From Ailurus styani (lineage: Eukaryota; Chordata; Mammalia; Carnivora; Ailuridae), in the NCBI GenBank assembly GCA_002007465.1, contig LNAC01000137.1:1559011-1623010 (forward strand): 64,000 bases of DNA, read 5' to 3'. Shown here piece after piece: positions 31,440 through 43,552 of the stretch. Every line of letters starts with the position of its first letter. Positions within the stretch are counted from its first letter, which is position 1. A program made the position numbers and the translations under genes. The notes below the pieces were generated by a model. That model had not been told where the DNA came from, made no database searches, and saw only the letters and a list, made by a program, of their open reading frames with translations.

Positions 31440-32210
31440 TTATATTACCCAGGATTCTTTTGGTCATGAGTGACAGAAATATAATTCAAAACAGTTCAAG
31501 CCGAAAGAAATGTATTGGCTCTTGAAAGCAGGAAGTCTAGGCATATACTACAACCTGAGCAAATCCTGAAGACATGGCAAGTGAAATAAGCTGCTCGCAA
31601 AATGATAAACGTTGTACGAGTCCACTGATAGGAGGTCCCTAGAGTTGTCGAAACCACGGAGACAGCAAGTGGAATGGTAATTGCCAGGGGCTGAGCGGAA
31701 GGGAGAGGGGGGAGTTGCTGTTTAATGGTTTCAGTTTGGAAAGATGAAAAAGGTCTGGGATGGTTGGGGGTCCTGGCTGCACAACACTGGGAGCGTGCTT
31801 AGTGCCACTGGACTATACACTCAAAGATGGCTTAAATGGTAAATTTCATGTTGTATAGGTTAACACAGTAAAAAACGTGGGAACTCTAGGCTGAACACAC
31901 CTTCAGGTACTGCTAGATGCAGGGGCCGAGGGACATTATCTAGATCCTGACACTCTATTTCACTTCACTTTCTTCTGTGTCGGCTTCATTTTCCAAAAGC
32001 CTAGCTCTAAGTGCACGCAAAGATGGCCACTCTCCATTGAAATCATCTGCAGGGCTAATGCTCACAGCCAGAAGCAAGCGTTTCTTCTGTAAGTTCTGTA
32101 AGCAGAATTTCAGGGGATGACCGACTGGCCTGGTGTTGGGCCATGGACCATTTCTGAGCCAATCACTATGGCCAAGGAGTGGAGTACCTGGTTGGCCAAG
32201 CCTGGGCCAT
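31440..32210. repeat. Ancient dispersed repeat, family not named, split by an L1
   Basis: Opens 'ggtcatgagtgacagaaata' and closes 'gagccaatcactatggccaa' with 'ggttggccaagcctgggcca'. Related copies in the window are at about 34385-34870, 37895-38110 and 57890-58390. The family could not be named by eye. Confidence 0.5.
31543..31879 (+). mobile_element. Old L1 3' end nested in the ancient repeat
   Basis: 'ggaatggtaattgccagggg', 'ggactatacactcaaagatg' and 'taaatggtaaatttcatgtt' are L1M 3'-end text. Likely TSD ggaagtctaggc (31531-31542) and ggaactctaggc (31880-31891), 11 of 12 match. Confidence 0.75.
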
Positions 32211-34380
32211 GTGTCCAAGCAAATACTACCATCCCCAGCTCAAGTTACCCTTTCTCTTTAGTCAAGAACTTTTAGCTCCAATTCAAAATCCCTGGGGGAA
32301 TCTGACCAGTGCAACTTGTCCAATGAACCATGATGTTGAGAATGGGGATAGTCTTAGGGATAATATGGCGGCTATTGGCCCATTTTTGTGCATTTGGGGT
32401 AAGTTACAAGGGTTACCAGAACAAGACAGATAGCTCAAGGGTGACTTTTACAACAGATACTAGACGATTTTAGAGGAAAGTGGTGCAAGCAGTGTATACG
32501 AACATAGTTCTGGCAGCTAAACATAGGATCGGCTGGAGCAGGAGAATCTGATGATGAGAGGATGAATCATAGGGCTGCTGCAAAAAGATGACTCTGGAAT
32601 TTCTAGCTTAGGAGAATGGAAATAGAGTGATGCTGTCCACCAAGAATGAAACTATAAAAGGAAGATCTGGTTTGTGGTGGGGTTGGAAGGAAGGGATGAT
32701 GAGTGTGGTTTTTTCGGTACTTCCTTCAAGATGCCTATGGGACAGCTCGGGGGAGAGGCTCAGTGGGCAGCGGAACCCGAGAAAGAGAACGTAGCTGGGG
32801 CCCAAGCTTGGGGAATGGCTAGGACACAGAGGGGTGCTGGTCATAAAGCGTGTGGCAGGCACATGGAGAGCACGGAGTGGAGGCAGAGAAGAGAAGAGAG
32901 GGCAAACCCTGCACTTTGGGGACGCGGTGGGTGCCCTCAGTGGCCTGCCCATTTCTGCTCAGCGCTCACTGTTTCCAAATGTGCCCATGGCATCTTGCTG
33001 ACTCTCTCTTCCCCGGGGCCTTCTCTCAGGCTGAGCTTGCTGCAGCCACAGATGCCTAGGTCAACAGCCCTCAGCCAATGACAGATGGGAGGCAGAGGGG
33101 AACTAGCTTAGCTTCCTCACTCCAGTGTGTCCTGCACCACCTCCCAGGGGTCTCCCTGGGATGGAGCCCCAGCTGCCCACAGCAGTTACCTCTTTATTCA
33201 TATCTGCTCTGGCTTCCTTTCCTTCTACTTGCTTGTCCTAGGATCCACTCCCAAATAAACCACTTACACCCCAACCCTTGTTCCAAGATCTGCTTCTAGG
33301 AAAACCCAACTTAAGACATAGGCGCGCAAAGAAGAAAGCTCTGAGAAAAACAAGAGTGAGGGGTCCAAGTGGTGTGTGGGTATCTAAGAGACAATGACTT
33401 CCTAGGAGCCAGGAAGGAGAAAATGAGAGAGGAAGTAGGGCTCCACTGGAAATACTTGAGTAGTGACGGATCCAGGAGGAGGGAGCTATTCCCAGACATC
33501 ACAAGCCAAATGTATCTGAATCTTCTCTCAGGCCTGCCAGGGCACCCTAATACATCTCCATTTTACAGATGAGAAAACTTGAGGCTTATCTAGAGTCATA
33601 TAACTAGCAATGGATAGCAATGAAATCTAAACATAAGTCTATCTGACTCCAAAGTCCACCCCTTGAGATGGCCTCATGAAGAAATCATGGATTTGGTTCA
33701 GAAGAATGTAGTGAATTTGTGAAAGAGAATTGGTTTGGAAATGGGCTAGAAAAGAGAAATTCCAGATGGGTCAATACCCAGGTGAAGGCCAGCCAGGCAG
33801 GCCCACGAGAAGGGAAGGGAGGCCGTGATTGGGGCACATTCGTAGTTTGAGATGGGGCACATACGGGTTTGTGGGCACATACGGGTTTGAGATGCGGCTG
33901 AGAGCAAGCATTTGGACACAGAGGTGGGGATGGAGAACTTTCGGTGCCAGTGTTGCCACCGAAAGCACATTTCATCTCATCAATGATGGTTCGTAATGAT
34001 GAAGAAATTGTGAGCGCAGCATCTATAATCCAATTAAATGGTTTCTGTGATGGGAAATGGAGCATACTTTTCAAGTGGTATCCAGTCAGAGATGAATAGG
34101 AGGTGTTGGACCCTGGCTGCCAACAGTGCTGGCGGATCGTAAGATACCGAGCACCGGCACTGATGTTACAGCTGGGGAGATGAGGAAGGGAGACCGCAGG
34201 GGGCTTGCTTCAGAGCTCAGGTGCACTCTCTGGAAGAGCATGAGCAACAGCAAAGAGAACATCACTGTGGCAGCACCACTCCTACATGGGGCCTTCTGTG
34301 GACTCCAACAGCCAAAAGGCTCTGACTGGGAAGGTTATCACATAAACCTCACCAAAGCACCTGACTAGAAGGAACTCAGC
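32210..34380. other. Intergenic, no gene recognised
   Basis: Contains an ancient repeat-like stretch near 33180-33330 (cccaaataaaccacttacac), a reverse MIR at 33555-33665 and a short imperfect tandem repeat at about 33834-33889. The 114-135-codon frames at 32.6-33.1 kb overlap on opposite strands and carry no recognisable domain. Confidence 0.5.
33555..33665 (-). repeat. MIR SINE, reverse
   Basis: 'ctccattttacagatgagaa' and 'agtctatctgactccaaagt' are the ends of a reverse MIR. Confidence 0.7.
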
Positions 34381-34384
34381 CCTG

Positions 34385-34870
34385 TTTTCCTCAAAGCTCT
34401 TTCAGTTACAAGTGATAGAAAGTCAGCTCAAAAGGCTTAAGCAGAAAAGGAGAGTTTATTGGCTCATGGAACTGGGAAGCTTAGGAGTAGCCTCAGGACA
34501 CAGCACACTGAGGATTGAAGCAACGTTCTCAGAAATTAGTCCTGTCCTGCTTTCCTATCTAACTCTGCTTCTGTTTGCTCCTACGGACATGTCCTCCTAC
34601 AGCAAGGCCAGATCATCCCAGTTCAACACCCACTCAAAAGGGAGTGAATTCCAGCCTGCCAACGTCTGAATGAATATAAACTCTCACTGGTCCATGTCCA
34701 GTCCTGTGGCCATCTCTGGTCTAATCAGTGGGGCCAGGCAGATGGGTGTCATGGCTGCCCAGGCCTGGTGTGGTACTAAATTGGCAGCTTTGCCAGAAAC
34801 CTATGGAAGAAAGGAGCACTTCTCACCAAGTAAGGGGGTGCTGTTACCTAAAGGAGGAAAGGGAAGCTGG
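34385..34870. repeat. Ancient dispersed repeat, second copy
   Basis: 'tcagttacaagtgatagaaa', 'gagagtttattggctcatgg' and 'tggtccatgtccagtcctgt' parallel the copy at 31440-32210. Family not named. Confidence 0.45.
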
Positions 34871-35044
34871 ATAAATAAAGGCTGAAGGCCCTTGATTAGA
34901 GGAACTTTCCAGGGGACTTTCAGACCCAGAGCAATGGCTAATAGCAAGGCTATAATTATTAAGAGGCCAGGGCCTTAGGTCTTGACAAGACAGTGAGGAG
35001 GGAAGAGTTAACAATCACAGGATGACTACCGTGTGAGAGACAGT

Positions 35045-35205
35045 TCTTGTTGGTGCACACACTGACTCATCTAGTTTTTGTAACTACATCAGCTTCATTT
35101 TACAGATGAGGAAACGGGATCAGAAGGTGTAGTAATTGCCCAACGTCACCCAGCTAGTCAGTGTTGGAGCTTGAACATAGAGGTAGAGAGCTCCATCATT
35201 GTCAG
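35045..35205 (-). repeat. MIR SINE, reverse
   Basis: 'ttcattttacagatgaggaa' and 'aacgtcacccagctagtcag' give a well-kept reverse MIR. Confidence 0.75.
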
Positions 35206-35559
35206 TGAGTAAAGTGTTGATTTCCTGTCCCCTTCCTGATCAAGCTTCACTGTCAGAGCCCCACAGATATCTTTTGTGACCCTCCAACCAGATTTTCTTT
35301 GGGCTGTTTCCTCAGCTCAAGACGTGCAAGATGTCTCCTCTTTCATCTCTGAGTTTAGGAGGATGGGATGTGCTATTTCAATGTCCCTGAACAGACAGAG
35401 AAGGAATTAAGAAAATGGGATGAGGTGGTGTTGCTTACCCTGCCAAAGTGGTCACGGGCCCTAACCAAATTAACCTCCACTCCACCTGGCTCTTAAATGT
35501 CCCTTGTTCTTATACCTTGTGGAACAAATGGATATTGCAGATTCAGCACATCAAGTGGA

Positions 35560-35695
35560 AAGCAGGAGACTGGAGTCAGTCCCAACTGGTCCCTAGTTCC
35601 TGCCTCTGATACCTGCTAGTTATATGACCTTTAACAAATTAGCCTCAGTGTCCTCATCTGGAAAATAGGAAGGACCACACCTGTTTTAAGGAAAC
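35560..35695 (+). repeat. MIR SINE
   Basis: 'ctgcctctgatacctgctag', 'ttatatgacctttaacaaat' and 'cagtgtcctcatctggaaaa' in MIR order. Confidence 0.7.
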
Positions 35696-36379
35696 ATTAT
35701 CCTCATTCCAGTGGTTTTGCCTATAACTTCTGTCCCTTCTGGCCACAGTGGACCAGGGACATATTCCTGACCCAAGGGAAGAAAAATCACTAGCTGATAA
35801 GAAACCACTGATGTTCCACAGAGAATTTCAATGAAGAAGAGTCTTGCCAAGCCAGTGGTGGGTGCTTCAGGCAAAAGGTCCTGGGTGAATGAATGGGGTT
35901 GGCACAGTTCTTTGGGCTCAAGCACAAAAGAGATGAACAGAGGGAGCCAGGCAAGAAAAAAGAGAGCTTTGAGATAAACAGATAAGAAAGAGAGAAGCAG
36001 AATGAGAACAATGAATGACATGGCTCCCGAATGAGAAAAAGAGCATGGGAGAGCCTGCCCTTGGCTCCTTTTTCCTTGGCTTGAGTGACATTCCAGTCTC
36101 CATTCCCTGTGAAGTTTCCATTCCTCATAACAAAACGGTACAGAACACAACAGTGAGAAGAGCAAAGGAGTGTTGTAAGAGTTCTTATTTCTGACACATA
36201 GTAGGTGCCCAATAAACGTTAGCACAGTTCTTCCCCTGAACTTAAGTGAGGGAGATAAAACTCATTCCAACTAGCCCCATGTGACTACAGCCTGGTCCGT
36301 ATTCGGGTCATCCTCCCTTCTATTCCAGAAACCATGGCCAAACTAACTCTGCAAGATATACTGCACAATTAGTGTGCAC

Positions 36380-36840
36380 CTCTTAGCCTTGGCTAATTAC
36401 CTCTTTTATCAATTAAAAATATTTTCCCATTAAGCCAAGGAGTTGAGAGGGAGAAAGGAGTCTCCTCGATTTCTAAAGCCTCTGAAAAAATCCAGCAAGA
36501 TAATGTCATTGATTTGGTTAATTTCAGGTGCACATCGGGCCATTCAACCTAGGTGAATTTAATGACTCAGGACAGGCCGGGCGATGAATGTCCCTGTAAA
36601 TCATTTATAATTGCAAGCATAAAAATTAAAAATCAGTCTGAAGAGCAAGATAACGTAATGCTAATGACGGAGGGCAGTAATCTGAAGACAGAGGTTCTCC
36701 GCTTTAATCAGGCCCGTTCGGATGACGGAGCACTAAGCCTCTAGGGGATTGTTCTGGAAACAAAAGGCTGGGAACCTACTTCAGTCTTTAATGACTTACC
36801 ATGATAAAAGAAATTAACTGAATTTTCGTATTATAATTAT
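36380..36840. other. Candidate conserved non-coding element with TAAT clusters
   Basis: Repeat-free stretch with many homeodomain-type cores: ggctaattacctc near 36393, tatcaattaaaaa near 36408, gcattt-style AT blocks, ataattgcaag near 36608 and gtaatgctaatga near 36655. It resembles developmental enhancers in composition. Conservation is not tested. Confidence 0.35.
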
Positions 36841-37239
36841 AAAACTTAATAGGGAATTTTTTTCCCCTTCATACTTTTTATTTTTCTCCTGGTCGAGATA
36901 AACCAACATACAGTCATTCTCCTTACAAGGATGACTTTAAAAGGCCAGTTATGTTCAGCTACATCATGTTGAAAGTCCAGTTAATAAATTATGTCCAGGA
37001 AGACGAATTGCCAGTGCTATAATGGAGACAGTTTCTAGAGGCCTTAAGAAACTAGAAAATTCTTTGCCTTATTTTCAGTCTTTATGTATATATATAGTAG
37101 CCGTACAAGTCAGTCAGAATCAAAACAGGGTGAGGAACAAGACATCCAATTCATCCCTTGGGATACTTTCAAATCACAAATTAAATACCCTCCTTTCTTC
37201 GTCGTTTCTGCCTGGTGGAAACCTAATCATATTTCCAAG

Positions 37240-37550
37240 TCTTGAATTCAGGTGGAACTTCTTCCAGGAAGACCTCTCTGACTACCACCCTTCCTTCCCC
37301 TTTTCCTAGAACTTCCCTACTCTGAAGGTTCATTCATTACTCTTTCTTCTGGGTTTCCTCTGAACCTTCTACACAAACCTAATCCTGGACTTCTAACACT
37401 GCCTTAGAAGATAGAGTGTAGTTGAGACTGCATCCTCTCCTACAAAACTGTAAGCTCTATGAGGGGAGACCACCTGGGAACCATGACCAACTGACCCTCC
37501 AAATACCTGGCCCATTGTAGGCCTTCAATAAATATTTGTCAGCTGTCTGA
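37240..37550 (+). repeat. L2 LINE 3' end
   Basis: 'aacttcttccaggaagacct', 'tctgactaccacccttcctt', 'actgtaagctctatgagggg' and 'taggccttcaataaatattt' follow the L2 3' end in order. Confidence 0.8.
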
Positions 37551-37894
37551 GATTTATCTTAACTATAGGCTAACCTAGGATAGAAAGTGAGAGAAAGGTC
37601 AAGAAAACTCCATGCCTTTAAGCACTGATGAATAAAAATTACAGAGAGATGAGAGGGGAGGGGGAAAAGGTGGGGTTTTGTTCAGTAGATAAGCTTCTGT
37701 AAGTGGACACACATGTACACACACACAAATTCTTGCTCTCGATAAGAAAAAAACATGGGTATTTTATCTGGAGCTTTTAAAATATTTCCAAGAGTTCTTG
37801 ATAAAATTACAGTCTTTTCCTGAGCAGCTGGAGTGATATTGCTCCATATAATTTCCTCTCTACATGAATTGCATATAGTCATATTGTGAGATGA

Positions 37895-38110
37895 ATGCGT
37901 AGGGACCTTTAGCTGCAAGCAAAAGAAACTGACTTCCGTCAACTAAGGGGGAAAAAAGTAAGTCAGGACATATTCTGTTATGAGGACATAGAAGTACCTC
38001 AGCAAATTCTGGAGAGGGCATGTGGCCAGCGGGCCATCAGGAGGCAGGGAACTGGGAACTGGGAAGTCATCCCATCTCCAGGAGCTCTCATTTTCTCTCA
38101 TGGATCACAT
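37895..38110. repeat. Ancient dispersed repeat, third copy
   Basis: 'tagctgcaagcaaaagaaac' and 'gcaaattctggagagggcat' match the family seen at 31.4 and 34.4 kb. Diverged. Confidence 0.4.
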
Positions 38111-38139
38111 TCTCTTGATCTCTGTCACCCTCTATACCA

Positions 38140-38315
38140 ACTTAGTGTGTGTCAGAATCACCTGGAGGACTTGTTAAAATGCAGATTGTTGGGCTCCTCT
38201 CCAGAGCGTCCATATCAGTAGGTCTGAGGGAGGGCTGATAATTTGCATTTTTCACCCATTCCCAGATAATGCCTCGGAATGGTCTGAGCACCAATGGAGA
38301 GAACCTCTGCTCCCT
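38140..38315 (+). mobile_element. MER5A-like hAT fossil
   Basis: 'gtgtcagaatcacctggagg', 'acttgttaaaatgcagattg' and 'atcagtaggtctgagggagg' then 'aatttgcatttttcacccat' match the MER5A layout. Confidence 0.75.
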
Positions 38316-38791
38316 CCCTGCCAGTGCAGGGGGCAGGAAGATGACCACCAGCACAGCTATGTTCACAGGGCACTGCTCTAGTCACCAAGAGAGACTCACT
38401 CCGGTGCCACTGCCAACTTCCTGGGAGACGGAACTGACTGGCTTGGTTGCAGTAAGATATCCACCGTGGGCCCTCAGCTATGGCCAGACACACAGCTGAC
38501 TGTGGACGTGTGGTGCAAGTCCTAGGAAGGAGGAGCTGGGCGGACAACCCAGTGTGACCGCCACGAGACGTAATGAAGTCTTTCGTTTTTTACTGGACTA
38601 GTAGAGGCCCAGATGCCTTTATCACCAGAAAAGCTCAGGACTCAGGAAACCCACCCTCAACTGAAATAAAACTTGGAGTTGCTCCCACCTCTGCAAACAA
38701 TAGCCCCTAATAACGTAGAGAGGCAGGAAGGAAGTGAGCCTTACATCAGACTGTGTGACACTGAAGCAGACGGTGGAAGCTTGATCTAGAG

Positions 38792-39032
38792 CAGTGGCTC
38801 TTAACCAGGGAAGACTGCCACCCAGGGACATCTGGTAATTTCTAGAGACAGTTTTGGTTTTCACAACTCGGGTTGCAGAGGGGTGGGGTCAGGGGGTGGG
38901 ACGAAGCGCTTCTGACAGCTAATGGGTAAAGGCCAAAGATGTTGCTAAACATCCTAAAAGGCACAAAACAGCCCCCAAAACGAAGAATTTTCTGGCTCAA
39001 AATGTCAGTCGTGTCAAGGTTGAGAAATCCTG
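38792..39032 (+). mobile_element. Non-autonomous hAT-type DNA transposon, full length
   Basis: Inverted ends cagtggctcttaacc and the complement of aaggttgagaaatcctg. An 8-bp TSD atctagag (38784-38791) and gtctagag (39033-39040), 7 of 8 match, as expected of hAT insertion. The internal 'gatgttgctaaacatcctaa' also occurs in the copy near 45.77 kb. Confidence 0.8.
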
Positions 39033-39169
39033 GTCTAGAGCCTACAAGATCCTCAAAAACAAACTAACGAGCAAACAAACACTTACAGCCTCCACATCCA
39101 CAAAGGGTACAGCAGTGATCCCAATGGTCGAATCCATGTCCCATTTGCTGAACTAGGATCCCACATGAC

Positions 39170-39335
39170 TGCTTGCTGGCTGAGTGTTGTGTGAAGCCAC
39201 AACACCCCTGAGCCTCAGTTTCCACATACATAAAATGAGAAAATAGTAGAGTTGGAGGGAATTCAAGGAGTTAATAGCTATAAATAATTTAGTCCCATTA
39301 CTGGTACATAGTAAGTACTCATTATATGGTTGTTA
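39170..39335 (+). repeat. MIR SINE
   Basis: 'cctgagcctcagtttccaca' and 'ggtacatagtaagtactcat' are clear MIR segments. Confidence 0.7.
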
Positions 39336-39423
39336 CATACCAATATTCCTTTTCTTATTCTTCTTATTAATTTGTGAATGGAAATAAGACTATAAACAGA
39401 TTTCTCAACAGAAAGTTTGCAGG

Positions 39424-39627
39424 TGGGCGCCTGGGTGGCCCAGTGGGTTAAAGCCTCTGCCTTCGGCTCAGGTCATGATCTCAGGGTCCTGGGATCGAGG
39501 CCCATATTGGGCTCTCTGCTCAGCAGGGAGCCTGCTTCCCCCTCTCTCTCTGCCTGCCTCTCTGCCTACTTGTGATCTCTCTCTCTCTGTGTCAAATAAA
39601 TAAATAAAATCTTTAAAAAAAAAAAAA
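39424..39627 (+). mobile_element. CAN-SINE, young type, 14-bp TSD
   Basis: Near-consensus body (tgggttaaagcctctgcctt, gcctacttgtgatctctctc). TSD agaaagtttgcagg at 39410-39423 and 39628-39641, identical. Inserted in the L1. Confidence 0.96.
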
Positions 39628-40004
39628 AGAAAGTTTGCAGGCTAGGAGAAAGTGGGATGATACTTTAATACTAAAATACTAAAAGAAAAAAATGTCAACC
39701 AAGAATACTATACTGGCAAAGCTGTCCTTAGAAATGAAGAGATAAAGATTTTCCCCAAAAAACAAAAGCTGAGGGAGTTCATCACCACTAGACCTGACTT
39801 ACAAGAAATGCTAAAAGGTGTTCTTCAAGCTGAAATAAAAGTATGCTAATTAACATAATACACATGACTGTGTAAAACTCACTGGTAATAGTAAATATAT
39901 TTCCTAATATCTTAATATCCCTAATATCTTAATGGTGATGCATAACCCACTTACAACTGTTGTTTAAAAGTTTAAAAAGTATCTAAAAAGCTATATTAAA
40001 CATA

Positions 40005-40204
40005 GGGTGCCTAGGTGGTTCAGTTGGCTAAGCGTCTGCCTTCAGCTTAGGTCATGATCTCAGGGTCCTGGGATCAAGCCTTGCATCTGGCTCCCTGCTC
40101 AGTGGGGAGCCTGTTTCTCCCTCTTACTCTGCCTGCCACTCACCCTGCTTGTGCTCTGTCTCTCCCGCTATCAAATAAATAAATAAAATCTTTTAAAGCA
40201 ATTT
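40005..40204 (+). mobile_element. CAN-SINE in L1, 20-bp TSD
   Basis: Body gggtgcctaggtggttcag to tcaaataaataaataaaatc. TSD aaaaagctatattaaacata (39985-40004) and aaaaaactatattaaacata (40205-40224), 19 of 20 match. Confidence 0.95.
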
Positions 40205-40859
40205 AAAAAACTATATTAAACATATTAAAAACAATTATAATTACTCATTATTAGATATACAATATAAAAATATAAATGTAACATCAATAACCTAAAATAT
40301 TAGGGGGAAGAAGTAAAAGTATAAAATTTTTGTATACTATGGATGTTAAGATGATATCAGTTTCAAATAGATTATAAGATAATTTATGTAAGTGTCATGG
40401 TGACAACACCAACAATAAAAACCTGTAGCAATTACACAAAAGATTATGATAAAGAAGTTAAAGCATACCACCACCAAACAATAACAACAACAACAACAAA
40501 ACATCAAAGCACAAAGGAAGGCAGCAAGAGAGAAAGCAAGGCACAAATACCTACAAAAGAGTCAGAAAACAATTGACGAAATAGCAATAGTATGTTCTTG
40601 CCTATTCATAATCACTTTAAAAGTAAATGGATTAAGTTCTCCAATCAAAAGACAGAGAATGGCTGAATGGGTAAAAAAACAAGATCCAGTAATAAGTTGC
40701 CTATAGAGACTCACATTAGCTTTAAGGACATACAAAGACTGAGAGTGAAAAGATGGAAAAAGATATTTCAAACACATGGTAACCAAAAGAAATCAGTGGT
40801 ACTTATACTTATACCAGAAAAAACAGACTTTAAGTTAAAAATGATAAGATACAAAAAGT

Positions 40860-40930
40860 CATTATATATATAGAATATATATAAATATATACATATATAT
40901 ACATATAGCTATATATAAATATATAAAACA
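40860..40930. repeat. (TA)-rich low-complexity tract in L1
   Basis: ATATATATA blocks replacing part of the L1 endonuclease region. Confidence 0.85.
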
Positions 40931-42058
40931 ATTCTAAATATTTATGCATCCAACATCGGTACACCTAAATATATAAAGTAAATACACAACTAAAGGAGAA
41001 ATAAATAGCAATTCAATAAGAGTTGAGGACTTTACTACCCCACTCTCAATAACAGAAAGATTATCCAAACAGAGAATCAATAAGGCAACAGTTCATTTGA
41101 ACAACACTATAGACCAAATGGACCTAACAAACATATTCAGAACATCCACCCAACAGCAGCAGAATACACATTCTTTTCAAGTATATATGGAACATCTTAT
41201 AGGATAGATTGTATTGTTAGGCTATAAAACAAGTTTCATCAAATTCAAGAAGATAAAAACCACATCAAGTATCTTTTCTGACCACATGGTATGAAATTAG
41301 AATTCAGTAAAAGGAGGAAAGTGAGAAAATTTGCAAGTGCATGGAAATAAAACACACTTCTGAACAACCAGTGGACCAAAGAAGAAATCAAAAGAGAAAT
41401 TAAAAAATATATAAGACAAATAAAAATGAAAACACATTACATAAAAATTTGTGGGATACAACAAAAGCAGTTCTAAGAGGGAAGTTTAAATAAAAAGAAG
41501 GATCTCAAACAAACAACTTCACATTTTTCAAGAGCTAGAAGAACAAGAACAAATTAGTACATTGGCAGAAGGAAGGAAATAATAAAGATTTGAGCAGAAA
41601 TAGATGCAACAGAGAATAGGAAAAAAAGGAAAAGATTAACAACATAAGTGAGAAATAATAAAGGAATTCAGTAAAGTTGCAAGATATAACAATCAACATA
41701 AAAGATCAGTTGTGTTTGTAAAAACTGACAAGGAACTACCAGAAAAAGAAATAAGGAAAGTGATCTCATTTACTACAGCATCAAAAACAATATGACACTT
41801 AGGAATAAACTTAACTAAGGAGGTGAAAGATCCACACTGAAAATTATAAGCATTGATAAAATAAATTGAAGAAAACACAGATAAATGGGAAAATACACTG
41901 TGTTTGGAAGAGTTAATATTATTACTGTGTCTATACTACCCAAAGCCATCTCAATGCAATCTTTTCCCAAATGATTTCATGGATATGACACCAAAAGTAC
42001 AAGCAAAAAAAGCAAACATAAACAAGTAGGACTACATCAAACTAAAAAGCTTCTGTAT

Positions 42059-42256
42059 GGGGTGCCTGGGTGGCTCAGTTGTTAAGCGTCTGCCTTCGGC
42101 TCAGGTCATGATCCCAGGGCCCTGGGATGGAGCCCGACATGGGGCTACCTGCTCCACGGGAAGCCTGCTTCTCTCTCTCTCCCACTCCCCCTGCTTATGT
42201 TCCCTCTCTTGCTGTGTCTTTCTCTGTCAAATAAATAAATAAAATCTTTTAAAAAA
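42059..42256 (+). mobile_element. CAN-SINE in L1
   Basis: Body ggtgcctgggtggctcagtt to aaataaataaataaaatc. A diverged TSD (aaaaagcttctgtat and aaaaagctactatat) fits its place in the L1. Confidence 0.93.
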
Positions 42257-43434
42257 AAAAGCTACTATATAACAACTAAAACAAAATCAACAAAATGAAA
42301 AGACAACCTGGAGAATGGGAGAAAATATTTGCAAACCACACATCTAATAAAGAATTAGCACCCAAATTATATAAAGAACTCCTATAACTCAATAACAAAA
42401 CAAAGAAAAAAAAACCCAAAACAAAAAATCCAAACAATTGACTAAAAAATAGCAAAGGCTGAAAAGATGCTTTCCCAAAGAAGACATACAGATAGATGGC
42501 CAACAGCTGCATGAAAAGGTGCTCAATAACACTAATCATCAGAGAAATGCAAATCAACACCATACTGAGATATCACCTCATACCTGTTAGAATGGTTATT
42601 ATCAAAAAGACGAGAAATAACAAGTGCTGGTGAGGATGTGGAGAAAAAAACCCTTGTGTGATTTTGGAGGAAATGTAAATTGGTGTAGCCACTAAGGAAA
42701 ACAGTGTGGAGGTTCCTCAAAAAACAAACAAACAAACAAAACTAGAACTACTATATGATCCAGCAATCCCACTTCAGGTATTTCTCTAAAACCAACTAAA
42801 ACACTAACTTGAAAAGATGAATGCATCCCCATGTTCACTGCAGCACTACTTACAATAGACAAGATATGGAGACAATCTAAGTTGTCCATTGACAAATGAA
42901 TGGATAAAGAAAATGTAGTATGTATATGCAGTGGAATATTATTCAGCCATAAAGGGAAGGATATTTAGCCATTTGCAACAACATGGGTGAAATTTGAGGG
43001 CATTATGCTAACTGAGATAAGTCAATCAGAGAAAAACAAATACTGTATCTATATGATCTCATCTATATATGAAATCTAAAAAAATTCTGAACTCATAGAA
43101 ACAGAAAGCAGACTGATGGTTGCCAGGGGAAGGAGACGGGAAGAATTGGTGAAGGTGGTCAAAGGGTACAAACTTCTAATTATAAGATGAGTAAGTTCTG
43201 GGGATGTAATATACATAATGGTCACTCTAGTGTACAATACTATATATCTGCAAGTTGCTAAGACTGTAGATCTTAAAAGTTCTCACCATACATAAAAAAT
43301 TGTAACTATGTGAGATGACAGATGTGTTCACTAATCTTATTGTGATAATCATCTAGCAATATATATAAATATCAAATCATTGTACTGTATACCTTCAAGT
43401 GATACAGTTTACAAGCCAATTCCATCTCAAAAAA

Positions 43435-43512
43435 GCTGGAAAATTAATATTAAACTAATGCTAATATTAAATTAATATTAAACTAATATTAAACTAATAA
43501 AACTAATATTTA
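43435..43512. repeat. AT-rich tandem repeat at L1 end
   Basis: Repeated 'taatattaaac'-like units follow the L1 3' end, probably grown from its tail. Confidence 0.8.
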
Positions 43513-43552
43513 AAAAAGGAGGCTAAGCTTTTCTAAAAAAGAACAAATGGGA

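Larger units (their letters stand above)
39365..43450 (+). mobile_element. Large L1 with two internal deletions, split by three SINEs
   Basis: Starts in pre-ORF2 sequence (ccaagaatactatactggca). It runs through decayed ORF2 endonuclease sequence (about 40640-41500), then jumps near 41660 to the end of the reverse-transcriptase region and near 41968 to the C-terminal domain (ctacatcaaactaaaaagct), and finishes with the ORF2 end and 3' UTR (ggaatattattcagccataa). The reverse-transcriptase catalytic core is missing and many stops are present. It is about 3.5 kb of L1 after removing SINEs and cannot move. Confidence 0.8.

Noticed and set aside
35686..36225. 179-codon minus-strand frame with hydrophobic stretch
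   Set aside because: No recognisable family. The hydrophobic stretch comes from AG-rich sequence read in reverse, and there is no promoter or splice context.
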